Source of the DNA: Casuarius casuarius | Lineage: Eukaryota; Chordata; Aves; Casuariiformes; Casuariidae | Direction of reading: 5' to 3' | Assembly (NCBI GenBank): GCA_003342895.1 | Contig: PTFA01000035.1 | Span: 1,818,837 to 1,882,836, forward strand | DNA length: 64,000 nt | In this document: positions 52,291 to 62,872 of the stretch, piece after piece | How positions within the stretch are numbered: the stretch's first letter is position 1 | Layout: every line of letters begins with the position of its first letter | Notes under the pieces: generated by a model | Seen by the model: the letters and a program-made list of their open reading frames with translations, nothing else | What the model was told of the DNA's origin: nothing | Databases searched by the model: none | Translations under genes and position numbers: made by a program

Positions 52291-54434
52291 CCCTCCAGCT
52301 CCTCTGCATTTATTAGCTTGGACTTGGAACTAAAATCATGTGGTCTAATATGGTCATGCGGGGTGGGGTTTTTTTTTGAATGCAGGCAGAACGCACTGTG
52401 ATTAGGATGTGGGGAATGCTCACTTCTGCCTCGCAAAAATATACCATGTAGGCATACTTTTAGTTGCTATAATAAATTCTAAGCTCACTCCCTTCTAGGC
52501 CCTTGTTCTACAAAACTCTTTACTACAACCTTTTCTCTCTAAAAGCTAGGTTCTATTAAGAGTCTTGCAGAATGGTAAACATTTGGCTGTCCCTTGAAGT
52601 TAGTCATTTCTGAGGTATTCATTACCTCAGAAAATCACTCTTCCCCTTATATTTTTTTACAATGGCAGAACTGGTTGCTACTTCATTGACCTACCTACAA
52701 CAAGCCTTAAATACTTGCATTTTAAAATAGGTTTTATCTGCATTTATGTTTATTTCTTAGTTTCTTAAAATGTTGATTATTCTCTTGAATGTTCCTCTTC
52801 AGAATTGTCCATATTTCCTCAGTTTTGCTTATGTTTTCTTCAAGACGAGGAAGGTTAGATCCTGACACTCACAATGGGTCTGATCCTGCACTGAGTAGTA
52901 AAGCAGAAATAAAGGAGAACTGGAAAAAGACACATTATCCAACTTTATTCTGTGAGCAATATAATTGAAGCTAATAGGAGCGCAGAAGGTTCTTCTCCAG
53001 TGCAAGCTCAAGTGAGCAAAGTTTATTTGTTCTTAATTTTCATTTTAATTTAACTTCTTTAATTTAATTGTAGTTTTAATTTGTTGTAACTTTCCGTATT
53101 CTTGTTAAAGAGTCACTTGTAAAACAGAAAGGATCCCATGGGTGTTTAATTAATACATAGAGATACAGGTTTATGCATGTATCTATATACGAGAAAAACA
53201 GGCTAAGCCAGAGAGATGAAAACAGAAGCTGACTTCACTGTTAACACCTTGGCAGGAACTTAAGAAGAGATGTTATTGAGCTCAACTCAAATGTTTATTT
53301 TAGAGGACACATACTAAAAATGCTTAATTTAAAGTATTCTAGTGACAAATAATTTTCAGAAGGCTGAAATTGTCATATTTTTGATATTTTTCTTATGGGA
53401 TGCCTCAGAAGCCTGTATGAGAGCATTCAACATGAAAAATATGTATGAGAAGTTAACTGTCTACTGAAAGAACAGCAGTCATGAATTGCCCCAAGCACTA
53501 CCTAACTGGACAATGTACAGAGCATGCATTCAGCAGCCTTAGGGAATCTCTGGGGAGACCTGGAGCAAGCACCTTACAAACCAGCAAAAGCAATGTTTTA
53601 AAGTAAGCAATGACTTCTAATGATGACTGCACTGTGTGTCAGGTGTGACAGTGGCAAAACTGCAAGCTTGTGAGATGAACACAAGATTACATAGCCTACA
53701 AACTGAAATGGACTTTTAAACAAATCAAATTCTATTCAAGGCAGACAGATAAACAAAAGGGAGAGCTACAAGCTGAGAGCAACCAATGTATTTCAGTCTT
53801 AGAAGATCTATTTTTAATCTTCCTTCTGCCCACATTTTGTAAATATGATAAAAGATAGTGCAGAGGAATGGAAAAAAATTCCAATTGCCTTAGACTAACA
53901 GTACTGATATAATTAAAAAATATTCTGTATGGTCTCTAAGCCCAAGCATTAGCCTGGGAAAATTACTAATCAGGTCTTAATCTCTAACTTACTAAGGTCT
54001 CCAGCAGAGCAGAGATCAAAATTTAGAGGCTTACTTGATCCCTTTTGGATCTCTGGACTTTTAGCTATACCCCCAGGGAAACTAATCCTCTTCTTATTCA
54101 TCCAGAAACCCAGTGGTACCCAATTTCTGACTTTCCTTTTTGCTTTTCATTCCCATTCCTGTTTCTGGAGTCTCCATGAATTGTAAATCTCTTAGTAAGC
54201 TTTTTATAATTCACATTCAGAATATTGCTCTAGATTTCCCACCAAAGCAGCTTTCTACCCTGCAGTATAAATTCCAAATGGGGAGCAAGATGAATAACAC
54301 CTGACTGTACCATCCTGTTTTCTTATTCCCAGGGCTTTCAGCGTTACCATGAAGTAAACACCCAAGAATTCAGCCTTTTATCCCAGGTGTTTATGAACAC
54401 CGTAGGCAGGCGCTAAGGACTAAATCAGTAAAAG
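52291..54434. other. Non-coding sequence, no gene recognised
   Basis: Unique AT-rich sequence with no frame above 68 codons. Contains a possible MITE fossil at 52872-52990. Confidence 0.65.
52872..52990. mobile_element. Possible decayed MITE-like element
   Basis: GGGTCTGATCCTGCACTGAG at the left and ATTGAAGCTAATAGGAGC near 52964-52981 resemble parts of an old sauropsid palindromic element that has GGTCTGATCCTGC ends and a CATTGAAGTCAATGGGAG centre. The copy is too diverged to place its ends firmly. Confidence 0.3.
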
Positions 54435-54495
54435 CCTCACTCTGATCCCAGATATATTATATAAATGTGGCTTAACTCCATTGTTGCTGGCATAA
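54435..54495. mobile_element. Half of a palindromic MITE-like element
   Basis: TCTGATCCCAGATATATTAT then ATAAATGTGGCTTAACTCCA (54441-54480) follows one arm of a common sauropsid element whose arm reads TCTGATCTCAGTTACACCAG, then TGTAAATCCGGAGTAACTCC. The opposite arm is absent or lost. It belongs to the same general group as the element at 62774-62872. Confidence 0.5.
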
Positions 54496-55308
54496 GAGAG
54501 AAAATGTGTTCCCAAGAACATTTTTTTTCATATATTAATTTTATTTCCATTGTCGGTCACCCAGATGAAATGTTGTAACTCTGAAATCAGTCATGTACAT
54601 AATTTTAAAACTTTCTTACTGTAGAGTTTGCAAGCATACTACTGCTGCACACATGCACTCTTAGCGAAATGAACTTTCAAGTCACTGTATATTTAATTTT
54701 TATATTAGTTTCAGCATCTTATCCCTCTGCAGTAAGTATCTACTGGATAATAACATAGCTGATATGGCGCTAAATTCTTTGAGGTACAAGAGATGAAGTA
54801 AAAAGGGCTATAGACTGACTAACTCTATACTTAATGGTCTGTCCTGAATGCAGAAAGCCCATGTTCAAGGATAAAAAGAGGCTTTGTCAAGTGGTGAAAT
54901 GCAGGCAGAAAGTGGGGAAAGACATACAAATCATTCTTTCCCACCTCAACAGCAGCTCTAAAAATGGCCTAGTAAGGAAATTAAAGCACTGGAGGCCACT
55001 GTGGTACAACACCATTATAAACAGATCAATAGCATAAAATGTCGCATGTATCTTCTTTCCAGCTTTTTCAATAACAAAACACTGACCTTTATAAAGAGGT
55101 ACAGAGCTGTGAGAAATAATCCAATTCATTTTGTCTAATGTTATAAACCTAAAAGGATCAAAGAGAAAAGTCAAGCCAGGAGATTTTGCTTGAATTTTAA
55201 GTAAGCAAAAGGCCTTCCTTAACTAAAAAGCTCTCTTTTTAGAAGAGGATCCAAGACTGCTATAACCTACATCAGGCAGTTCAAATTGTTGATAGTATGA
55301 CTAGTTTG

Positions 55309-55331
55309 ACACACACACACACACACACACA
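55309..55331 (+). repeat. (CA)n microsatellite
   Basis: About eleven uninterrupted AC units, the longest pure dinucleotide run in the window and therefore the likeliest length polymorphism. Confidence 0.95.
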
Positions 55332-57498
55332 TAAAAAGTCTGCATCAAAATTGCTGTTTTGTCAGTATCAGAACATTTTGTGAAAATCTGTTGGTCTGAA
55401 TTTGCTTGGACAGTTTCTTACATCAAAGTTCAAATTTTGGTTAGAGTATATGCTAGTCCTTAGGCTCACCATGAATGTTCCTGTGAAGTTCAAATTCTTG
55501 CTTTGTGGGAGGCAGAGGAGTGCTTTGAGACCGTCTCGTTCCTCAGCTGAGTCTCCTACCTATCTCTTGGCTACCTGGAGTTGGAGCTCTCTGCTCTTCC
55601 TCCATGACCTCCAAATGGAGTACTCCCCCAAATTTTGAAATCTCAACATTTTTCTGTGACCAAACTGTTATTTTCTAAGGCACCCCACTGCTACTAAAAG
55701 TACCAAGGGTATGAGTACCAAGAGTAAAGTGTCGGATTAAATGTTTCACCAGTGTTTCCACTATTTTGGTGTAAAAATATTTAACAGAGACTGAAAACAC
55801 AGATAACTACAGCAGGGACAATAAGATGTTCCTACATTGTTAAAATGAGCGGTATCTAATGTTAATTTCTCTATTGACAATCATCTCTGTGCTTCTCCAA
55901 AAGATTATGAACCCCAGCAGGCAAGTCAGAAGAAGAAACAAGAAGCAGCTTTTTGTTTCCTCCTGATTGCAATAGTTGAGTTAAAACCTCCTGCAGTGTT
56001 TTACGAAAAGTATGCCTTGCAAATAGCTAGTGTATTTAAAGGATTTAGAGAAGGATTTAGAAAACCAATTTTGAGTCAAGCACATTCCGGCTAGATTTTG
56101 GGTTTGTTTTTATGGGGGATTATTTATACTATTATTTTGAATCTATTATTCATGTATTAGCTGTCCATGTCATGAATAGCATCTCAGAGAAGAGCTGATC
56201 CCAGGTCTAAAAAATATATACAAAGCTGGATATCCATCTGTGCAGAAATGTGGTTGTTGGAGTTTACAGTCATAGCGCCTTTCTTTGCTAAATGTTTCAT
56301 GTGAGGCTGTGATTCCGTACATTGTTGCACAGGACAGCAACAGAAAGCCTTAAAACTATACAGGTAACTGAGAGCAACTGCAAAAAAATAGCAGCAATTT
56401 TAGCAAAATCTGGTAAAACCGGGCTATTATTTTGTGCAGAAGCACACATAACCCAAGACTGAAATCCAGCTCAATTATTTCTGTGCTTTTAGAAAAAAAA
56501 AAACAGAGGGAATGTGTTTAAAAAGGACTACAGTTTGCTTTCTGTTGTAATACTCTGAATTGTTTTATTTTTGTTCAGAGATGTACACTGTCTACCCAGG
56601 AGGCAACAGTATATGCTGAAGGGAACATTATTTGACACTGCAGCTTACATAAAAGGAAAATGTGCTCTCTTTCAACTCATCTTTCTGCAAGCCAGGAGAG
56701 CCACATATTTTATGGCTATCAAACAGGAACACTGATGAAAGCATGATAGAGGTAGTAACTTCTAGATTTCAACAGAACTCTCTCTTTTTCCCATCAGGAA
56801 AACCAGCTCCTGGTTACATACTGAAAGAGCCGCAGAAAGAGAATCAGACCTAATATTATCTTAGGAGCTAATACGTTATTTTCAGTGGGAAAATGAAAAG
56901 CCATCATTTTCAATGAAATTCCCTAAATAGCCTTGCTGATGAGATTTTTTTCCTTTTTTTATTAACAAGTGGAATTTCAGATCTACATGCCAAAGGAGAT
57001 GGGCTGCTGATTAGAATTGTTTGATCACACACCAGCGAACGGAAGACCTCCCACTGCCTGCTTTGACTGCTCCCTCACTTTCTCAGATGCATGTCTTTAC
57101 TATTTTGACTTCATCTTTATCCTTGTTTAGTAAAAATGAAGTCATTTGTCTGGTATGTATTTATATCACTATGAAACCAATCCTTTGTTTTCACAATTTG
57201 ATTTTCAGAGTGTCATTTCTATGTATGTTACCCTATCACACATTCCAAAGCCTACCCAAAATAATTATGATGAGATGCACATCCTAATATAGAGTTGAAA
57301 CTACATTCCTTATACAAAGCTGCTTTTCAACATACATTTAATGGCACAACCTCCTTTGAAAAAAAATACAGCAATGTATTTGGCTGGCACTTTGCTAATG
57401 CTACACAAAACATCTGTCCAAAGGAAAAAGGGCAGAGAGAATTCATGTCAGAATAATTAACAATACATGTCGCCACTCATTAGGATCAGCACACGAAA

Positions 57499-57517
57499 CT
57501 GTTGCTGCTGGCAACAG
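57499..57517. promoter_or_regulatory. RFX/X-box-like inverted site
   Basis: CTGTTGC and GCAACAG face each other across five bases, giving GTTGCTGCTGGCAAC in the centre. RFX-family transcription factors bind X-boxes of the form GTTGCC followed by a 0-3 base gap and GGCAAC. Here the right half-site is perfect and the left ends in T instead of C. Surrounding bases from about 57440 to 57660 are rich in ATTA, TAATCAAAGG and other motif-like text, but function is not shown by the sequence. Confidence 0.4.
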
Positions 57518-58203
57518 CAGTGAAACACGTAAGTCAGCTAGTGGCAAAGATGTGTCGCTCCTTGTAATCAAAGGATGGGGGTACATGAGATCTCTTTGCT
57601 GATCGCAAATTACTTTCTCAGTTTAAATTTAATATTCATGTTGATTAAAAGGTTTTCCACTTTAATCTTCCTTAATCAGATAAAATGACTTAGTACCATG
57701 TGCATCAGGCAGTATCTATGACTCATGGTAAACTACAGCTTAACAGAGTGACTACAGGCTATAGTTCTTCTCACACAAAAAGGAGGAAATTATGTTTGTA
57801 ACTACACTGATCCTTGAGAAACAACAAAATTCATAATAAACTACATAATGAAATAGTATCATACATTTTTATCATAATAAAAATAGTATGAACAAGTGAT
57901 ATCTTTTTAGTAGATGCCCAGAGTATTTTTCGAGGCAGCAAATGAAGATAGAAATGAGAAGGTTAAGGTAGCTTCCTCCAAAATTGCAGAATATTATGCG
58001 CAAGAAGGCATGATTATAGTTTGATTGTAGCTTATGTGTAACCACATGCACAGTTCTCAGGATTGTATGAACAAATGGTCAGCTCGCCATCTAACTGATG
58101 ATTCAGCCTCACAGCAATCATGGCTGCATGGTTGCAAGAGAGACATTAAACTTTTGCACACATAGTTTTGTTGTAAAAATATTAGCCTGGGCTTCTTGTT
58201 GTA

Positions 58204-58290
58204 GAGGACTGAGGTCATGTCTACACTAGAAAGTTCTTCTGGCAGGACTCTGGACTGAGTACAGCTTTTAGACGTCACATTGAAAGGACG
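58204..58290. mobile_element. Possible MITE end (GTCTACACTAG type)
   Basis: CATGTCTACACTAGAAAGTTC near 58216-58236 resembles the end of sauropsid elements that begin GGCCATGTCTACACTAG and finish CTAGTGTAGACATGGCC. No inverted partner was found downstream, so this is weak. Confidence 0.25.
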
Positions 58291-59291
58291 GATATGTACT
58301 TGCTGTACTGCCTTTGCCAGTGCCAAGTGTCCTCCCCTTGAAAGTCCATTTTGGCACAAGGTACAGTATTCTGTGCACACTTTCTATTGACCCTAGCAAC
58401 TCTGCTGAGCACAGTTCATCTGGGACATCTTGAAGTGTGTCGTGAGATACCAACACGGAGCTCAGGTTCAAATTCCTGTAATTCCCCTTCTTCCAGCCCT
58501 CAATGTTTTTCCCATTCTTTGACATCCAAATTGCTGTTTTACATCTTTCATAATGCCTTTTCTCTCCATTCAATCCCTCAGTCAGAAATGTGTGCCCCAG
58601 AGAGATGAATAGCATACCAGAGCCTACTGCACAGAAACGAATTCTCTATAGATCCCCTACTGCCAGGGTAGCCAGTGGAGCTGCGGAAGACATCAGGTGG
58701 AGTGGCTGATGATGGCAATGCATGAAAAGGGCAAGGTTTCCTAGGCATTTACTGATCAGCACTGCACAACACAGCAGCAGGAAGTAAGCATTAAAAAATG
58801 GCATAATATTGTGCTACAGATCTGGGAAAATCAGCAGTGGCCCCAAAACGCCCAAAGGTTGGAACGTCCTTGGGGACAGAGATGCCGTGGTGACAGCGGG
58901 TGGAGGTTGTTCTCTTGCCAACTCTCAGCCCAGATGCTGATTTGTGGAGGCCAGACAGGGCCAGGGAGCTTACAGAAGATATAGTCCCTCCCTTAGCACT
59001 GCTCCATGAGCTGTATGTGCTCCAGCAGAGCACAATATGCTCACAGACACATGGCTGCACAGCCTTTCTCTTTCTTAGTATCCAAAATTAGGCTCTGTCT
59101 GGCTCAGACCAAAGGTTAGCAAGGTTGGGACTGGAAAACCTGAAGTGGGAACAGATTGTCATTCAGGTGCGAAGGACTGTGGCAACAGGCAGGAACAATA
59201 AACGGATTTGAAACAGTGCGACACCTGAATTTTGGAAGAGGCAAAGGTGTTCCCAGTTTGACTCAGCACGTCATGCCTCTGAGTACATGGG
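58291..59291. other. Non-coding sequence, no gene recognised
   Basis: Frames of 85-115 codons overlap on both strands between 58057 and 59091 in slightly GC-richer DNA without any recognisable motif. CTGGCTCAGACCAAAGGT at 59099-59116 resembles a CR1 3' tip and is discussed as a finding. Confidence 0.55.
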
Positions 59292-59645
59292 AATATAAGA
59301 AGAGCTACACTGGCTCAGGCAAAAGGTCTAAATAGCCCTGTACTTTTTCTCTGACAGTGGCCAGCATCAGATGCTGAGAGAAGAAGAAGGAGCAGACCAG
59401 GCATATGGTGGTACTTCTCCAAAGTACTCTCCCAGCCCCAGGAATTCCCAGGTCAGAAGTTTTCCAGTGTATTTCACAGACTTTAACAAAATCCTTTTCC
59501 AGCAATTTGTCCCGTTGCTTTTTGAATCTCTGTAAAATGTTACCATCCTCAACAACTTGTGGTAAGAAGTTCTACAACTTCTTGAGAAGTTGCCTATAGA
59601 ACTACCTTATTTAGTTTGCTTTAACCAGGTAACTAAGTTCATATG
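59292..59645 (-). mobile_element. CR1-type LINE 3' end fragment
   Basis: Read on the minus strand this is the 3' UTR of the same old CR1 family as the copy at 21160-22625, with its 3' tip at the left. Plus-strand text AAGAAGAGCTACACTGGCTC (59298-59317), then CTGACAGTGGCCAGCATCAG (59351-59370) and GGTAAGAAGTTCTACAACTT near 59561-59580 match the reversed tail, where the family has AAGAACTGCCATACTGGGTC, CCGACAGTGGCCAATGCCAG and GCAAGGAGTTCCACAGGTTG. It stops before any coding region. The copy is strongly 5'-truncated. Confidence 0.8.
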
Positions 59646-62600
59646 ATGCTCATCAGTTTTTATACTGAAGGCGAAAACAAAACATTGCTCATTGTTTACC
59701 ATTTCTTGGCCACTCAGGACTTCAGTCTTTTACCATAACACCCAGACTTATGCAATGTGGATGCTTCATGAATATTGTTGGCTAGGTGAGGAAGGTGTAT
59801 GCTGTTGCATCCTTATAAATACAAAACCTTTTCTAAAGAAACAAATAGGAAGACATTTCCTGAACCTACATTTGTGGGTTTAAAAGCCAGTGCTGATACT
59901 GGATGCTTCCCTGGTTAATTATACTATATACTAGATAGCAGTAGAGAACAATTTGCCCTTTTTCTGAGCAGGGACCACAAAGCCATTGAATGTGTACCTA
60001 ATAGATTGAAAAGTCCTGGCAGGGACTCATGGCTAGGCTGAACTCTAATGAGGAAGTATTCTTATTGTTGCTACTACATGTTACATTTCCCATAATACTT
60101 GTGGAGCAAAAGCTAGCTGGATGAAAGACTGAAATGTAAGGACTGCTGATTTTGAATAGCCAAGCACAATTAGAAGAGCTCAACAAGGCCATAAAGATCC
60201 CTTTAACAGTCAGTCAGAATTGCACAGCATGCTGCTTTTGTGTACTTATTTGCATAATTGGCTTGGATTTGGATTTTACATAACTTGTAAATGCTTGCTA
60301 TGAATAGAGTAGAAGGGATGTTAAAGCCTGTAAATATGCATAAATAGGAGTGTCATACTCAGTAGCTAGATCATGATTTGAAAACAAAGTTATATCAAAT
60401 TGTGGTAAACAGTGTGCAAACAGCAATACACTTCAAAGCTTATGAACCTCAACATTAATATATATTTTCTTAAACTTAGCCACACTAAGATGTATGTGAA
60501 GTGTTTTCTGATGCATCCTGTTGTGTTTTTTTTTTCTCACAGGCCAGTGTGTGTTTCCTTTCAGCTATTTTTTTTTATCCACAGAAATCTGGTTGTGTAC
60601 TTCCTATACCTCCTGCAGTTTTCATCATTCTTCCAATTTTTTCTTCTACTTTCTGCTTTTTTTGAGTCATGTTTTCCCTTAAGTCATCCTGCTTCTCCCT
60701 GGACTCAAGCATGCTCACTTGTTGTATCATGTATTCTCACCGATCCCTATTACTGTACTTGACAAGCACTGGGGATGTAAGCTGCCCTGCTTTTTCTGCT
60801 TTTCTTCTCCTGATCAAGGTCAGTTAGTAGGGGGCTTTCACTTTGCAAAAGGCAAATATAAACATTAAAAAAAAAAACCCCACAAATCTGTGAAAATTTG
60901 AAAAGGCTCAGAGTTGCTTCATGGCCGCTCCACAATTTGAGCCACACAACAAACATGGAAGTGCTCCGGAGAGTGGTCTTTGTGGCAGAAGAGAGGAACT
61001 GGTTTATACTTACTTATAAATGAAATGGCTTATACTTAAAATTTTCATTACTTGGATGTAGGTTTTTGCCACATGTTCTGTGCCACATCGTCGAGCTCAG
61101 ATCTACAGGTTTTGAAGTCCTCCTGGTTTTCCAAAGGGTTAACATCCCCTTCCCTCTTCTGAATGAACTCATCATTATTGGGCACTGCCGGGAATCCTTC
61201 CTTCAGGTTAGAAAGAGTGCCCTCGCTCACTTGTGCCGGTACGGATCCAAATATGGCTGGAAGTTTGCTGGCAGTCAGAAATGGTAAGCTTTGGAGAGAA
61301 GCCCCAGATTCTCTCTTGCCCTTCTTCATGCAATAGTACAGTTGAAACAGCTGATGTTGTTTCTTGTCCTTGCTGGCTGAAGAATTACGTGGCTTGCAGA
61401 AGTAATATTATTTTGGTGACAAAAAGCTGGTTTAACCAGCAGGAACTTTAGCCAAAATCTTTACGGTGTATTGTTACAAAAAAATATTACTTAAATTATT
61501 ACAAAAAGCTCACAGTCCTAAAGTACAAACACAAAATTGATTTACCATGCCGCAGATGACAACTGACCCTCTAACTCTGTGCTTTGCATTATAAAGACAT
61601 TCTGTTTTATAAAGATGTGAATAGTTCAAATATTTCTTGATTTTCTTTTTGTGAAAAACAGACAGAATAGAAAAAACAATCGCTTCAACATTGGTCTCCC
61701 ATGGTTTAGGAACTGTGCAGTAAATATTGGAAACACTCAGCAAATCAGCATTTTTTAATTTGTTTTACGTGATAGTGCACACAATAAAATATGTCAGTTT
61801 GGGAATGTTGTTCAGGAAAACATGAACACTTGAGGGATGAACCCTGCCAATGATAGCTGTATCAACAAACAGCAACAATAACACCTATGCTTTTACATAA
61901 TTAGGATAATTGGTTGTATTTCTTAACACACAGTTTGGACTGTTTTTATGGTTTAACTGACAGGGTAAAAAATCATGGTACCTTAAATTACCCAACCCTT
62001 GTTACTCTGAATGTGCAGTGCACATGTCCTCCACAGCCTCACCGAAGTAGCTGCTAAATTGTGCCTTTGGTAATCTCACAGTGTTACTCTGTTCAGCTTC
62101 TGTTCTCTTATAGCCGCCCCCTTCCAGCTTCCTGGTGTGGCTCCATAGCCTTCCTGCCTCTTTCTAAGGAAACGATCCGCTGCTTGGCCTTCTGCTGATA
62201 TTTTGTTTCCTGCCTGCTAATGCAGTGATTCGCCACCGGGTCTAATCTGTGATTTTACAAGAGTGTTAGGTAGCCAGTAGTCAAGGAGATGAGGTAGCGA
62301 AAAAAAACTACTGGGGAAATTAAATAAACTTGGAATTTATCTATCTTTAGAAAACAGTACAAAGCCTCTTCATCTCCATCATCACAAAGTTTTTATGGTA
62401 ATGGCTCCTCCTTCTATTTGCTCTTCTACCCTCCTTGAAAAACCTATAAAAATAAACACAAGCAAAGCAGTGAAGTTAATAAAGTCACCAGGCAAAGAAG
62501 GATACCACCTGACAAGCAAAACCAGACACTCCGAGAAAGACGAGAAACAGAGAACCCATTAAGCCCATTAGGAACTTTGCAACTAAGAAATGATTTTACA

Positions 62601-62773
62601 TAGAAGGTGCATTGGCATTAGAATGGCATTAGAATGGCATTGCAAGATCCAAAAATAGCACAGAAAGTGAGAAAGGGAGATGCAGGGACATGAGAGAGGA
62701 ATTTTAAAGCAGAACCCAGACAGCTGGCAGACAGAAGAAAAAAAATATTCTATCAAAGCATTGTGTAAATACT
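59646..62773. other. Non-coding sequence, no gene recognised
   Basis: Unique sequence. The interval 61048-61329 has open frames on both strands and a splice-site pair, treated as a candidate exon in the findings. A short A run lies at 60868-60878. No RNA gene was seen. Confidence 0.6.
62614..62641 (+). repeat. 11-bp tandem repeat, 2.5 copies
   Basis: GGCATTAGAAT is repeated at 62614-62624 and 62625-62635, followed by GGCATT at 62636-62641. All copies are identical, which points to recent slippage. Confidence 0.9.
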
Positions 62774-62872
62774 CTGGGCCAGATTCTATATCAGTGCATA
62801 TCAGGCTTTTTCCCTTGAATTTAATGGAGCTGTATTATTTACAACAGCTTAGTGTGAGCCCATCTGGCCCTT
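62774..62872. mobile_element. Palindromic MITE-like element with GGGCCAGAT ends
   Basis: GGGCCAGAT at 62776-62784 is matched by its exact reverse complement ATCTGGCCC at 62862-62870. Inside, TTGAATTTAATGGAGCTGTA followed by TTATTTACAACAGCTTAGTG (62815-62854) follows the text of a common sauropsid element with TTGAAGTCAATGGAGC at its centre and GATTTACACCAGCTGAGG in its arm. The inner palindrome is decayed while the ends remain. No target-site duplication is visible. Such elements are non-autonomous, so no transposase is expected. Confidence 0.65.

Larger units (their letters stand above)
54496..58203. other. Non-coding sequence, no gene recognised
   Basis: Unique sequence. A frame at 54834-55037 contains a CPEC and a later C-x4-C that look like half-finger spacing, but nothing else supports a zinc-binding protein. 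Contains the CA repeat at 55309-55331 and an RFX-like site at 57499-57517. Confidence 0.65.

Noticed and set aside
51911..52333. 140-codon open frame on the plus strand, and an overlapping cysteine-rich reading at 52134-52316
   Set aside because: The right half lies in a GC-rich patch that lowers stop frequency in every frame. The cysteine spacing matches no family I know, and the left half is ordinary AT-rich text.
54834..55037. 67-codon frame with CPEC and C-x4-C, resembling a zinc-binding motif
   Set aside because: Only four cysteines in loose spacing, a stop shortly before the start, and a longer frame open on the other strand. Not enough for a zinc-finger call.
58464..58474. GTTCAAATTC, similar to a tRNA B box
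   Set aside because: No A box at the right distance and no cloverleaf can be drawn around it.
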